Below are positions 1 to 8,485 of a stretch of 64,000 nt of DNA, in pieces. The position numbers and the translations under genes were made by a program. Position 1 is the stretch's first letter, and every line of letters starts with the position of its first letter. The DNA lies in assembly GCA_001829495.1 (NCBI GenBank), contig MIBJ01000022.1, positions 1-64,000 of the forward strand. Reading direction: 5' to 3'. The stretch is from Spirochaetes bacterium RBG_16_49_21. Lineage in GTDB: Bacteria > Spirochaetota > UBA4802 > UBA5550. The notes under the pieces were generated by a model. It searched no databases. It worked only from the letters and a program-made list of their open reading frames with translations, and was not told the DNA's origin.

Positions 1-7
1 ATATTTA

Positions 8-42
8 ATAAAGAGCCCTCGCTTGCGGCGAGGGCTCTTTAT
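8..42 (-). terminator. hairpin terminator after the PPDK-like gene
   Basis: A perfect 15-bp stem with a 5-nt loop lies 22 bp beyond the stop codon of the PPDK-like gene. The A/T ends of the stem supply the U-rich side. It could also stop transcription arriving from the left. Confidence 0.7.
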
Positions 43-64
43 AGATCATCCTGATAAAAAAGTA

Positions 65-2671
65 TTATTCTTCCTGCTTCTGCATATTGTTGATATTAAT
101 CTGCGCTATCCCGAGCTTTGCCAGGGGTATGGCGTAGGGTGAACAGGACACGTAGTTAAGCCCCGCCTCCATGCAGAATTGTATATTATCCGGATTCGCG
201 CCGTGCTCTCCGCACAGGCCCATCTTGATATCGGGCCGCGACAGCCTTCCCCGCAGGGCTGCCACGCCGATGAGCTCCTTCACCTCTTCGCCGAGATACT
301 TGAACAGATTGAACTTCATCAGATCGAACAGGGAATAGGTGGGGAAGAAGGAGTTCGAATCGTCACGCGAGAGCCCGTACGTTGTCTGGGTCAGGTCGTT
401 GGTGCCGAAGCTGAAGAACTCGGCGTATTGGGCGATCTCGCCGGCGCCCAGGGCGGCTGCGGGAAGCTCGATCATGGTCCCGACCTCATACTCAAGATCC
501 TCGATGCCGTACTCCTCCACGACCTCGTTCTTGATGTCGCGGATACCCTTGACCTCTTTGCCTTCGATCTTTTTGCCGTTTTTGATGAACTTTATCTCCT
601 CCTTGCTCATAACGATGGGTATCATGATCTCCGGCTTGACGCGAATACCCTCTTTCCGGAGCATGCACGCCGCCTCAAAGATCGCCCGGCACTGCATCTC
701 GTATATCTCAGGATAGGTCACGCCGACGCGGCAGCCGCGGTGGCCGAGCATCGGGTTCATCTCGCTCAGCTCATCGCAGCGCATCCTGATTTCTGTCGGT
801 CTGACGCTCTGGCTCCTGCTCTGCATGTACCTGATAAACAGCTCCATGCTCTCCTCGCTCCGCGGCAGGAACTCATGGAGGGGGGCATCCAGGAGCCGTA
901 TGGTGACCGGCAGCCCTTCCATGATCTTGAAGAGATCATAAAAATCCGACCTCTGCATCGGGAGGAGAACCTTAAGGGCCCTTCTCCGCTCCTCTTCAGT
1001 CTCTGAGATTATCATCTCCCTGAATTTCATGATCCTCTTCTCATTGAAGAACATGTGCTCGGTACGGCAGAGGCCGATTCCCTTCGCCTTGAAATCCTTG
1101 GCGACTAGGGCGTCGCGCGGCTGGTCGCCGTTCGCCCGCACGTTGAACTCGCCGATGTACTTTTCCACCAGGTCCAGAAACTCAAACAGGCCGTTGCTCT
1201 TAAAATCAGGCTGAATGAGCCCGACCTTGCCCATGAATATGATCGGCGCCTCGTAATAGGGAACGCTGATCGACACGTAGTCTCCCTCGCGCACGGTCTT
1301 CCCGCCGAGGGTGAAGCCGGTGCCGCGTATCTTCATATCGGGCTGGACCATGGCGACCTTCCCGAGGCTCCGCGCCACGACCGGGGCGTGAGATGAGAAT
1401 CCACCCTCGCAGGTGATGACTCCCTGGGCCACCTCAATGGCCTTGACGTCTTCGGCGAAGGAGGCCGGCATGACCAGAATCAGGTTGGTATCCTCTCCCT
1501 TCATGATGGCGCGACGGTACTCCTCCAGAAGCTTCGGTGTGGAGAAGAAGACCCTGCCGATGGCAGCGCCGGTGGATCCGGCAATGCCGCCTTTGATGTT
1601 TTTGATCCCTTTGATCGTACCGGGGTCTATGATCGGGTGGAGAAGCTCGTTCAGCTGGTTGGGCTTGATCCGCTCGATCGTATACGTCTCGGACACGACC
1701 TTCTTCTTAGTCAGGTCAAGGAGGGCCTTTATCTGGGCCTGGGTGGATTTCTCGTCCACCTCCTTCTGCTCGACAAGCCAGAAATCGCCTTCCTCGATGG
1801 TGAATTTAATATCGCGTATCTCCTTGAAATTGGCTTCAACCTTGCGGGCTATTTCGGTAAAGTGATCGTAATATTTCTTTTCTATGTTCCGGATATCCCG
1901 TGCCTTGCCGGTCTCGATATCGAATTCATTTTGCAAAAATTCGCCCTGAATCTCCGGATCGCCGGTCACAATATTTCTGGTCTGGTAATTGCCTGCGTAG
2001 GAATTACGGCCGAAGTTGCCGTAGACCATCGCCTGGACCATGAGCGACAGGGAATTATCAACATCGATAGGAGAATCGCAGTACCGGGAGGAAGCGCCTT
2101 TCAGGATCAGGCCGAGCTGATCATACACATCCTCGCTGAACTTGTCGCCGAACAGCTTCTGGTACATCTCAATGGCCTTCTGAATATCGCTGATCTGGGC
2201 CTTTTTCGGAAGCTTGCCCTCTATCTTTTTCATCTCCTTTTCATCGACGTCGAAAATCTTGGCGGCGAGATTCCGCAGCAGAAAAAGATATTCCCCGTAG
2301 GCGAATTCCTCTCCCGTGAATTTGCCGAACGCTTTGACCGTGACGCCGTTCATGCCGATATTGTGGATCGACGGGAAGTGCGGCACGTTGAGATCGGAGC
2401 TTAACACGACCTTCAGCATCAGCGGTTTTTCGCTGTCGCCGAATTTCTTTTTCGTCTCCTTTTCCAGCTCTCCGATATGCGTCTTTAATATCTCCTTCAG
2501 GTTGACTTGGGGCAGCTTCTGCGTTAGAATCGAATCAATGATGAATCCCGGCACTATCGGCAGGCCCATCATGGCCAGATCAACGGCCCTCCTCCCCCGT
2601 ATGCCGAGCCGCTGCCTGACTGCCTCGTCGAGATCGCGCAAATGTTTATTGAAATATATGATATTTTCCAT
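65..2671 (-). CDS. ppdK: pyruvate phosphate dikinase-like protein with divergent ATP-grasp domain
   Basis: 868 aa, close to the usual PPDK length (about 875). The start is set at the internal Met 'MENIIYFN', which has AGGAG 7 nt upstream; the ORF-track start lies 19 codons earlier. The phosphohistidine domain (GGFSSHAPVVAR) and the PEP/pyruvate TIM barrel (GLCRTEHMFF, GTMIELPAAAL, SFGTNDLTQTTYG, CGEHGANP with the catalytic Cys) are well kept. The N-terminal ATP-grasp half is recognisable (GLPIVPGF, MVQAMVYGNFG), but its nucleotide-site motifs are changed: GGKG reads GIRG, VRSGA reads VVLSS, and the LQTR motif reads VEQK. PPDK normally interconverts ATP, phosphate and pyruvate with AMP, PPi and PEP. 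This copy may be unable to use ATP in the usual way. Alternatives are a specialised paralogue or a PEP-dependent phosphotransfer protein. Confidence 0.8.
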   Translation of the reverse strand: MENIIYFNKHLRDLDEAVRQRLGIRGRRAVDLAMMGLPIVPGFIIDSILTQKLPQVNLKEILKTHIGELEKETKKKFGDSEKPLMLKVVLSSDLNVPHFPSIHNIGMNGVTVKAFGKFTGEEFAYGEYLFLLRNLAAKIFDVDEKEMKKIEGKLPKKAQISDIQKAIEMYQKLFGDKFSEDVYDQLGLILKGASSRYCDSPIDVDNSLSLMVQAMVYGNFGRNSYAGNYQTRNIVTGDPEIQGEFLQNEFDIETGKARDIRNIEKKYYDHFTEIARKVEANFKEIRDIKFTIEEGDFWLVEQKEVDEKSTQAQIKALLDLTKKKVVSETYTIERIKPNQLNELLHPIIDPGTIKGIKNIKGGIAGSTGAAIGRVFFSTPKLLEEYRRAIMKGEDTNLILVMPASFAEDVKAIEVAQGVITCEGGFSSHAPVVARSLGKVAMVQPDMKIRGTGFTLGGKTVREGDYVSISVPYYEAPIIFMGKVGLIQPDFKSNGLFEFLDLVEKYIGEFNVRANGDQPRDALVAKDFKAKGIGLCRTEHMFFNEKRIMKFREMIISETEEERRRALKVLLPMQRSDFYDLFKIMEGLPVTIRLLDAPLHEFLPRSEESMELFIRYMQSRSQSVRPTEIRMRCDELSEMNPMLGHRGCRVGVTYPEIYEMQCRAIFEAACMLRKEGIRVKPEIMIPIVMSKEEIKFIKNGKKIEGKEVKGIRDIKNEVVEEYGIEDLEYEVGTMIELPAAALGAGEIAQYAEFFSFGTNDLTQTTYGLSRDDSNSFFPTYSLFDLMKFNLFKYLGEEVKELIGVAALRGRLSRPDIKMGLCGEHGANPDNIQFCMEAGLNYVSCSPYAIPLAKLGIAQININNMQKQEE

Positions 2672-2761
2672 CTTGTTTCTCCTGGTAACGAAATTAATGA
2701 AATAACGCAGGCTTTGCCCGCAACCCAAATCTGAGTCGCAGGGGAGGCCCTGCGGGGCTTT

Positions 2762-2780
2762 TAAGGGGCTTCGCCCCTTA
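2762..2780. terminator. short GC hairpin
   Basis: TAAGGGGC and GCCCCTTA form an 8-bp stem around a 3-nt loop. It lies between the unknown 302-aa gene and the PPDK-like gene. It has the look of a dispersed GC hairpin and could end transcription of the upstream gene. A second weaker repeat (gcagggg/ccctgc) lies just to its left. Confidence 0.4.
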
Positions 2781-2847
2781 GACCCCTGTAAGAAAATTTA
2801 CGCAAAAAGCGCAAAAAATACAGAGTAATACTATAATACAGCGCTCG

Positions 2848-3756
2848 TCAGAAGAGCCTCAGTATCTGGCCGACCGCGATTTTTAAGAACTGCTCAAACC
2901 GCGGGCTGGCACCCTCGTAAAGATATTTCTGAAGCTTGGATACGCCTTTGATGTCCTCCCCCGCCACCTGAAAGAATATTGAATCGCCGTGCTTGACCTT
3001 GCCCCACTTGAACAGGGAGTTTATGTCGTTGACCAGCTCTCCTCCATGGTATATGTACACCGCCAGGCTCGGATAGCTGGTCGTATAGCTTTCGATTATC
3101 TTCTTCCATGCCTCGACGTTCCCGTTATGGAAGAGCTCATTGGAAACCTCGATCGCGTACTTCGGCGTGATGTTCCCCTTCCCCTTCGCCGGCTCCTCGG
3201 CCTTTTTCTCCCGCTTCGCCGGTTTTTTATGAACGATAGAGCCGTCTATGAAGCTCTTGTTTAAAAAAACATCCTTCCCCGCCAGCATCTCCTCGAGGGC
3301 GTTGATGGCCGCCTTTTCGATTTTTCTATTCTCCTCTTTCAAATATTTTACATAGATGACCGCGAGCTGATCAGTGGCAAGCTCCCTGACGCGCTCCCAG
3401 TGGTCGATATTCTTCGGGTTGATGAGGCATATCTTGCCGCCCGGATTATAGTATACAACAACGATATCGAGGGCGCTCCATTTCGAGGCTTCGTCCGCGA
3501 TCTTCTGGAATTCAGTCACCGGCTCTACGATATTGTATGAATCATAGCTGTAATTATATTTATCGCGTATGATCGATCCGACGATCGGCAATATCTGATC
3601 CTCGGCTATCTCGTTGCTGTCCAGCTCGTCATTGACGATATCAGCGAGATTCCTGCTGGACTCCATATCGTCAACCACTCCGGAAACCTTGTAAAAATGC
3701 CTCAGAGCCTTGTTGAAATTGGATTTCGAGGCTAAGGCCAGATACGTGCTTTCCAT
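2848..3756 (-). CDS. hypothetical protein downstream of cfpA
   Basis: 302 aa, family not recognised. The start is the internal Met of 'MESTYLALASK', which has AGGAG 8 nt upstream; the longer ORF-track start adds 48 codons without a ribosome site. There is no signal peptide or clear membrane segment, so it is probably cytoplasmic. A Lys/Glu/Pro-rich stretch (KKPAKREKKAEEPAKGKG) at about residues 175-195 looks like a linker between two globular halves. The C-terminal half (EVSNELFHNGNVEAWKKI) has a repeat-like helical pattern. It follows cfpA on the same strand, but a 64-bp palindrome lies between them, so it probably has its own promoter. Function unknown. Confidence 0.7.
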   Translation of the reverse strand: MESTYLALASKSNFNKALRHFYKVSGVVDDMESSRNLADIVNDELDSNEIAEDQILPIVGSIIRDKYNYSYDSYNIVEPVTEFQKIADEASKWSALDIVVVYYNPGGKICLINPKNIDHWERVRELATDQLAVIYVKYLKEENRKIEKAAINALEEMLAGKDVFLNKSFIDGSIVHKKPAKREKKAEEPAKGKGNITPKYAIEVSNELFHNGNVEAWKKIIESYTTSYPSLAVYIYHGGELVNDINSLFKWGKVKHGDSIFFQVAGEDIKGVSKLQKYLYEGASPRFEQFLKIAVGQILRLF

Positions 3757-3900
3757 ATTCACCACTCCTCTATCTTCATTTTCGACGGCTCGAAAAAATT
3801 CTTTCGCCGCCTCAAGTGTCGATATGATACAATCTGCTTGATTAATTGCAAGCATTTTGCAGCGAGAACGCGGAATAATTGTCTTGACCCCACAAAACAA

Positions 3901-3964
3901 CGAAGCCGCCCGCTTCTGTTAGGGAGGGGTTTAAACCCCTCCCTAACAGAAGCGGGCGGCTTCG
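3901..3964. terminator. 64-bp perfect palindrome downstream of cfpA
   Basis: Each of the 32 bases in the left half pairs with its partner on the right, with no spacer. The centre is GAGGGGTTTAAACCCCTC. It begins 27 bp past the cfpA stop and is probably a strong two-way terminator. A second palindrome of the same length with the same centre lies at 8191-8254. Confidence 0.8.
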
Positions 3965-3990
3965 TGACTTTCAATACTATGGAAACAGCC

Positions 3991-5934
3991 CTAAAGCTCT
4001 TTTAATCCGGATCTCCTGGCTGTTTTGCTCTTCGGCGTCAGGCTCACCGTGCCGGTAACCTCGCTCCCCTTGCTCGATCTATAGGCTTCCTCCATTATGG
4101 TTTCGCTGGTCTCCGCAGCCGCAAACGACTGCTCGAGATCCTCCCTCGTGGTGGAGCGGCGCCTGCTGTACGTGGCAAAGGCCGCATCCGAGAAGCCCTT
4201 GGATACTCCATAGAGGAACTCATTCAGAACATTAGCCATCCCTTTCAGCATGAATTGCTTTCGCTTGATGGTGGTGATATCGACATCAAGCACCAGACCC
4301 GGCTGAATATGGTGGGGGTTAACCTTGTAGGTGAACTCATTAAACCGTTTTATAAGAAAATTAATGCGCTCGTCCAGGATCACCCGCTCGATCGGATTCT
4401 GGAACCCGTGCATCTTCTGGAGCGCGTCTTTCAGATAGTTCGTCTTGTTTCTGAGGTTCACGATCCGGTATTCATAGGTCCTGTTGTTCTTCTCTACAAA
4501 GGTATCCTCCGGATACATCTCGCCGATCTCGTTCCAGAGAACGGTTTCCGGATCCTCGTCACGCTCCTTCTTGGCCCGCCTCCAATCCCGGGCCATGATC
4601 CTGGCCGCAAGGTCGTCGAAATCCTTGAGCGCCCTGAACCGCTTCTTCGATTCGTAATATCCGTGCACGACGTCCCAGAGCAGCTTGATCTCGGTTGAGA
4701 AGGCTTCCATCTGCTTGTCAAATTCCTTCTTCTCTTCCTTAAGCTGGTTCTGATCGTAGAACGCAAGCCTCATGGCGTAGCGCTCGTCCGGAAGAGACGC
4801 ATTATCGGTCTCCTCGTACTCGCGAATGTGGCAGATCCGGGCGTTTTTCAGGTTGTTGCATACCTGGTATCCCAGCTTACTGGTATCAAGTATGGAGGTG
4901 ATGGAGTTGATGGCCGTATTATAGCCCCTGTTCCGCACGTTTTCCTCATCAATGACGAACTTGATATTTTCCCTGATATTGAGCGGATCATAATCCTCCA
5001 CGTCAATCTCGGCCCGCAATCCCTCGATTTTATCAAGAAACTTCTTGGCCAGTATGGTATAGCGCTTTGATTTCTCATCCTCCTTTTCGTCGTCGGTGAA
5101 GTTTTCGACTCTCTTGATCTTCTCGAACATCTTCTCGCTGCCGGAAAGCTCGCGCTTGCCCTGATCTACCAGCTCGTCGTTGAAAGACTGAACCTGACGG
5201 TCTATCAGGTCCTGGATATGCTTCTGAATTGCGTCTTTCAGGAGCTTTTCAACGGTCACCTGGTAATGGTAGAGCGGGCTGATGAGCTCGCTGTCAAGAA
5301 CATTGACCGACAGCTTGACGTCATATACATATTTGGGACGGAGCTCGTTGTCCTTGAATACGCACTTTAATATTGCATAGGCGTTCTGGCCGCGTACAAA
5401 GGCGCCGATGTCGGTCTTCTGGCGCAGTATCGAGTTCGTCTCTGTTTCCAGGTCGTTCATTCCCCGCTGGATATGACCATGGAGGTGTCCGTACATGTTG
5501 ATTATGGACTTTTCGATTTCTCCGGTATTGAATTTATCCGGTCCCGCGATCTTATCCATAAGCTCCACTATCTCACGCGGCGTATACCGGGCCAGACCCC
5601 GTGTCTCTTCCTTATCCACGAAATCCCTGAGTTTTTTCAGAAACTCATCTTCCATGGTGATCGTGTATCTGTTGAACATGTTGACATACGTCTGGTTTAC
5701 ATAATTATACAATTTCTCCTTCAAGCCGCCCATGATATCCATTTTAACCAGAACATCGTGAGGCAATTTGGAATAGATATCCTTCGCAACTCTTTCGGCA
5801 GTTTCACTAACTATTAATTTTTGCTCGGCGATCTTATCCCTTCCTTCCTGCGCCAGTGATTCACGCGAACCAACTGCATTGGGGATGGTTGGGTGAAACT
5901 TATTCGGACTTTTTGGGAATTGTGTAAAAGCCAT
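3991..5934 (-). CDS. cfpA: cytoplasmic filament protein CfpA-like
   Basis: 647 aa. The start has a strong AAGGAGG site 8 nt upstream. The protein is highly charged and mostly helical, with long coiled-coil stretches (for example around EEKKEFDKQMEAFSTEIK) and no signal peptide or membrane segment. It ends in a Ser/Thr/Arg-rich tail. The sequence around 'NMYGHLHGHIQRG' and 'LRQKTDIGAFVRG' matches my memory of treponemal CfpA, a protein of about 680 aa that forms ribbon-like filaments under the inner membrane along the cell and is limited to spirochaetes. The assignment is from recognition, not a search. If correct, it is the best taxonomic marker in the window. A promoter-like sequence lies about 100 bp upstream and a 64-bp palindrome lies downstream, so it is probably transcribed alone. 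Confidence 0.7.
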   Translation of the reverse strand: MAFTQFPKSPNKFHPTIPNAVGSRESLAQEGRDKIAEQKLIVSETAERVAKDIYSKLPHDVLVKMDIMGGLKEKLYNYVNQTYVNMFNRYTITMEDEFLKKLRDFVDKEETRGLARYTPREIVELMDKIAGPDKFNTGEIEKSIINMYGHLHGHIQRGMNDLETETNSILRQKTDIGAFVRGQNAYAILKCVFKDNELRPKYVYDVKLSVNVLDSELISPLYHYQVTVEKLLKDAIQKHIQDLIDRQVQSFNDELVDQGKRELSGSEKMFEKIKRVENFTDDEKEDEKSKRYTILAKKFLDKIEGLRAEIDVEDYDPLNIRENIKFVIDEENVRNRGYNTAINSITSILDTSKLGYQVCNNLKNARICHIREYEETDNASLPDERYAMRLAFYDQNQLKEEKKEFDKQMEAFSTEIKLLWDVVHGYYESKKRFRALKDFDDLAARIMARDWRRAKKERDEDPETVLWNEIGEMYPEDTFVEKNNRTYEYRIVNLRNKTNYLKDALQKMHGFQNPIERVILDERINFLIKRFNEFTYKVNPHHIQPGLVLDVDITTIKRKQFMLKGMANVLNEFLYGVSKGFSDAAFATYSRRRSTTREDLEQSFAAAETSETIMEEAYRSSKGSEVTGTVSLTPKSKTARRSGLKEL

Positions 5935-6026
5935 GAAATATTCCTCCTTATTTATTTCATTTCACTTTAAGAATCATGCTTTGTAGGCATATATTAGGGA
6001 AAAAATCTATTTTTGCAAATTGTAAT

Positions 6027-6053
6027 ATATTAATACCAAACTTTTTCTGTCAA
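6027..6053 (-). promoter_or_regulatory. putative cfpA promoter
   Basis: On the minus strand, TTGACA (perfect -35) is followed after 15 bp by TAATAT (4 of 6 to the -10 consensus). This lies about 95 bp upstream of the cfpA start, implying a long AT-rich 5' leader. Confidence 0.45.
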
Positions 6054-6068
6054 CAATATTTCTTCCGC

Positions 6069-7169
6069 TCATGATGGAAAATATTTAAAGGTGAAATTCC
6101 CTACTTTAAAAATATCCCCGTTTTGCAGAAGGCCGTCAGACTCCCTGTTCACCATCTCAATCTTCGCGCTCTTGTTTCCGGCAAGCTGCATCCGCACCGC
6201 ACCGCCCTGGCGTATCGCCCTGATGCTGAAGGGATTTTTGATATTTATGTCGCGGATATTAATAGCGCATTCAAACCCCTTGCCGATCTTCGCCTCCTTT
6301 GCAGACCTCCGCGACAGGTCAAAATGGTAAATGTACGGATCTACTATCTCATTATTCCAGTATTCCAGGCGTCCGGAAACCACAAGCCCGGATAACTTCT
6401 TGATGATGAAGATTATCGCCAAAACCAGAACAATGGAGCCCGCGGCTATCAGCAAGGGGATAAGGATGGGTCTGCTTGGGGATTCCTGTATCTTTTCGGC
6501 AGCGATCAACGCCTTCTTTCCTTTTTCCGGCTCACTGGTCTCAATGATCTTTACCTTGTCGGTTATCCGCGCCAGAGTTTTTCCCAGCTTTTTAGCTGCT
6601 TCGCTCCCTTTCATGTTGCTGAAACTGAGGACATACACCCAGAGGTTTGTTTTTTTGCCGTACCGGGCGGCAAAATCCTGGAGGTTGAACCGGTTCGCTT
6701 CTCCGGGAGGCGGATCGTCGATCGCATCCGTCATGATCACGATTTCGGTATTCCTGCCGTCTTCTTCTTTCTCAAGTTTTTCCGCCGCTTGAAAGACCTT
6801 GTATATCATTTTGTAGGTATAGGTCCATAGCCCGGCTGCTTCGGTCATGGTGATGTATTTTTTCAGAATATCGCGGTCATTGTCGTCGTCGACAAGCACC
6901 GTCGGGTATATTCTCGCGTCAGTGTCAAAGGTGACAAACGTCACACGGTCCCCGTCTTCGACGCTCTGATCAATATACTCCATGATGCTTTTCTTCACCT
7001 TGCCGAGGATGTCCCTTCCCCCCGCCTGACCGACCATGCTCATTGAGGTATCGAGCACGAGTACGATATTTTTGCTCTTGCGCGCAAAAAGGTATCCGGG
7101 GACAAACGCAAATTGTATAACCAGAATAGCGGATAATAAGAGTACGATAGGCATGAATTTAGTTCTCAA
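6069..7169 (-). CDS. von Willebrand factor A membrane protein with C-terminal FHA-like domain
   Basis: 366 aa. An N-terminal signal anchor (about residues 6-28) is followed by a VWA domain with an intact MIDAS motif DTSMSM (D40, S42, S44) and a later 'IVIMTDAIDD' strand. A second membrane span lies at about 235-257 (ILIPLLIAAGSIVLVLAIIF). The last 100 residues form a beta-rich domain ending 'NGDIFKVGNFTFKYFP', which looks like an FHA or FHA-like fold. The expected topology is a periplasmic metal-dependent binding domain with a cytoplasmic C-terminal domain, similar to BatA-like or signalling VWA proteins. No MoxR ATPase or Bat genes are adjacent. The partner is unknown. Confidence 0.75.
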   Translation of the reverse strand: MRTKFMPIVLLLSAILVIQFAFVPGYLFARKSKNIVLVLDTSMSMVGQAGGRDILGKVKKSIMEYIDQSVEDGDRVTFVTFDTDARIYPTVLVDDDNDRDILKKYITMTEAAGLWTYTYKMIYKVFQAAEKLEKEEDGRNTEIVIMTDAIDDPPPGEANRFNLQDFAARYGKKTNLWVYVLSFSNMKGSEAAKKLGKTLARITDKVKIIETSEPEKGKKALIAAEKIQESPSRPILIPLLIAAGSIVLVLAIIFIIKKLSGLVVSGRLEYWNNEIVDPYIYHFDLSRRSAKEAKIGKGFECAINIRDINIKNPFSIRAIRQGGAVRMQLAGNKSAKIEMVNRESDGLLQNGDIFKVGNFTFKYFPS

Positions 7170-7337
7170 AATTTTTCTCCTCTTTATTAAAAGAGTATGC
7201 GTTCAGTCTGAGCAAAACTGAACATTATTATATTATATCTGAAAATACTCCTCCTCCGGTCCTGCACGCTCCGAAGTCATTTCACAAATTAAATTAATTG
7301 CCTAAATTTCCTTTAAGGCTAAAAAGGACACCATATA

Positions 7338-7366
7338 GATATATATAATTTTTTTATAAATGTCAA
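7338..7366 (-). promoter_or_regulatory. putative promoter of the VWA gene
   Basis: On the minus strand, TTGACA is followed by 17 bp and TATATC, or 15 bp and TATATA, about 170 bp upstream of the VWA start. The surrounding intergenic DNA is very AT-rich and contains no gene. Confidence 0.45.
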
Positions 7367-7399
7367 GAAGATTAATGAATTTATAAGAAATTAGTCGCC

Positions 7400-8125
7400 T
7401 TAATATTCATTATAAATAACATCTTTTTTCACGTATTTCCGAAAATCAATACTGATCATCCTCTCCATATCGAGATATTCGCTCATCAGTATGTAAAACC
7501 ACATGGCGGTGTCATCCATGGTTTCCAGGGCGATAAAACTCCTTTTTTCACGCCAGTTCTTCACTACAACCCCCTTTTGTAAAACCATGAGGATATCCAT
7601 TTCATACCGGTACTCAATATTCTTCGAAAGATAATATTCAATTATATCATTCTTCAGCTCATCAAATTTATATTTCGTATTAGCGGCGATCACAAACGAA
7701 GGCAGATGTATATTATTCGGCTCCTCGGCGTCGGTGAACATGTTGAGCTTTTTTGCCGTCGCAATTATATCCAGAATCCCGGTCAGGGAATCCCTGGTCA
7801 AATCCTGAACGATATGATATAATCCGTAAACGAGCTCGCAGGGAACATATCCTCCCATAAGGCTGATGAGATCGGGACAGTATTTCCGGTATACCACAAG
7901 GTCGACGCCCTCCGGGGAAAATCCGCCGGAATCAACCGGCCGGACGGTGTCTATCGCGAGATTGAAGGGAATTATCGGAGTAAGCGCGTCCTTCAACATC
8001 AGGGCATCGATTTTTCTTTTTGCTGCGCTCTTCTTGCCTCCTTTTTTTATTGAGGCCTTTGCAGCGGTTTTACCCTTTATCACTATACCTTTTTCAAAAT
8101 TCTTGAAATAGCTGTCTATCATCAT
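7400..8125 (-). CDS. hypothetical protein, possibly a degenerate DUF6602/nuclease-like fold
   Basis: 241 aa, not confidently recognised. GAGG lies 5 nt before the ATG at 8125 (ATG-ATG-ATA). The ORF-track start is an upstream GTG that overlaps this ribosome site, so the ATG is preferred. A basic Lys/Ala-rich stretch (KKGGKKSAAKRK) at about residues 25-40 looks like a linker or nucleic-acid-binding tail. The segment 'GVDLVVYRKYCPDLIS...VPCELVYGLYHIVQDLTRD' has the layout of the DUF6602 restriction-nuclease-like family (a D near VVY, then E...V), but the catalytic E-x-K is not kept. It could instead be an unrelated spirochaete protein. Confidence 0.6.
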   Translation of the reverse strand: MMIDSYFKNFEKGIVIKGKTAAKASIKKGGKKSAAKRKIDALMLKDALTPIIPFNLAIDTVRPVDSGGFSPEGVDLVVYRKYCPDLISLMGGYVPCELVYGLYHIVQDLTRDSLTGILDIIATAKKLNMFTDAEEPNNIHLPSFVIAANTKYKFDELKNDIIEYYLSKNIEYRYEMDILMVLQKGVVVKNWREKRSFIALETMDDTAMWFYILMSEYLDMERMISIDFRKYVKKDVIYNEY

Positions 8126-8190
8126 CAACACCTCATCTTTTTAATATGCCGGGGAAACTAATGCATAGATTCATATTGATGTCAAATAAT

Positions 8191-8254
8191 AAAATAAGGG
8201 CGCTTTCGTTAACGAGGGGTTTAAACCCCTCGTTAACGAAAGCGCCCTTATTTT
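8191..8254. terminator. 64-bp perfect palindrome
   Basis: All 32 base pairs match with no loop. The centre is GAGGGGTTTAAACCCCTC, the same core as the palindrome at 3901-3964; the outer arms differ. It lies upstream of the 241-aa gene and beyond the structured RNA at 8309-8479, where it could stop minus-strand readthrough from enolase. Confidence 0.8.
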
Positions 8255-8308
8255 TCACATTATCGGGAAAAAAAACTTGATAAATTACTTTATGGTAATT
8301 TCATGAGA

Positions 8309-8479
8309 TCCGCCTGCGCTGTTGGTGATAGGAATGTATATTTTTTGAGCCTAAAGCTTTTTACGGGATCCCAATATTTGGCTGCAATGGTCACGCCCCT
8401 TACGGGGAAGACCTGATCATCCGTGCGGGAACCCACCTGGTAATCAGGTTCAAAAAGCTTTCCTACACGGCAGCGCGGA
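8309..8479. ncRNA. structured RNA candidate, possibly 6S-like; strand uncertain
   Basis: There is no gene between 8255 and 8485, but about 171 bp fold into one long rod. Terminal arms GCGCTG/CAGCGC and TAGGAA/TTCCTA are joined by G-T wobbles. Inside are AAAGCTTTTT/AAAAAGCTTT, a side hairpin ACCTG/CAGGT next to the conserved-looking GGGAACCCACC, and an apical hairpin CCCC-TTAC-GGGG closed by GGTC/GACC. A closing stem, a bubble with a small hairpin in the 3' arm and an apical stem, at about 170-180 nt, is the layout of 6S RNA, which binds housekeeping RNA polymerase. Read that way it is on the plus strand. However, a weak AT hairpin followed by eight T residues lies beyond the minus-strand 3' end, which favours minus. 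A structured enolase 3' UTR is the main alternative. Confidence 0.5.
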
Positions 8480-8485
8480 CATTAT

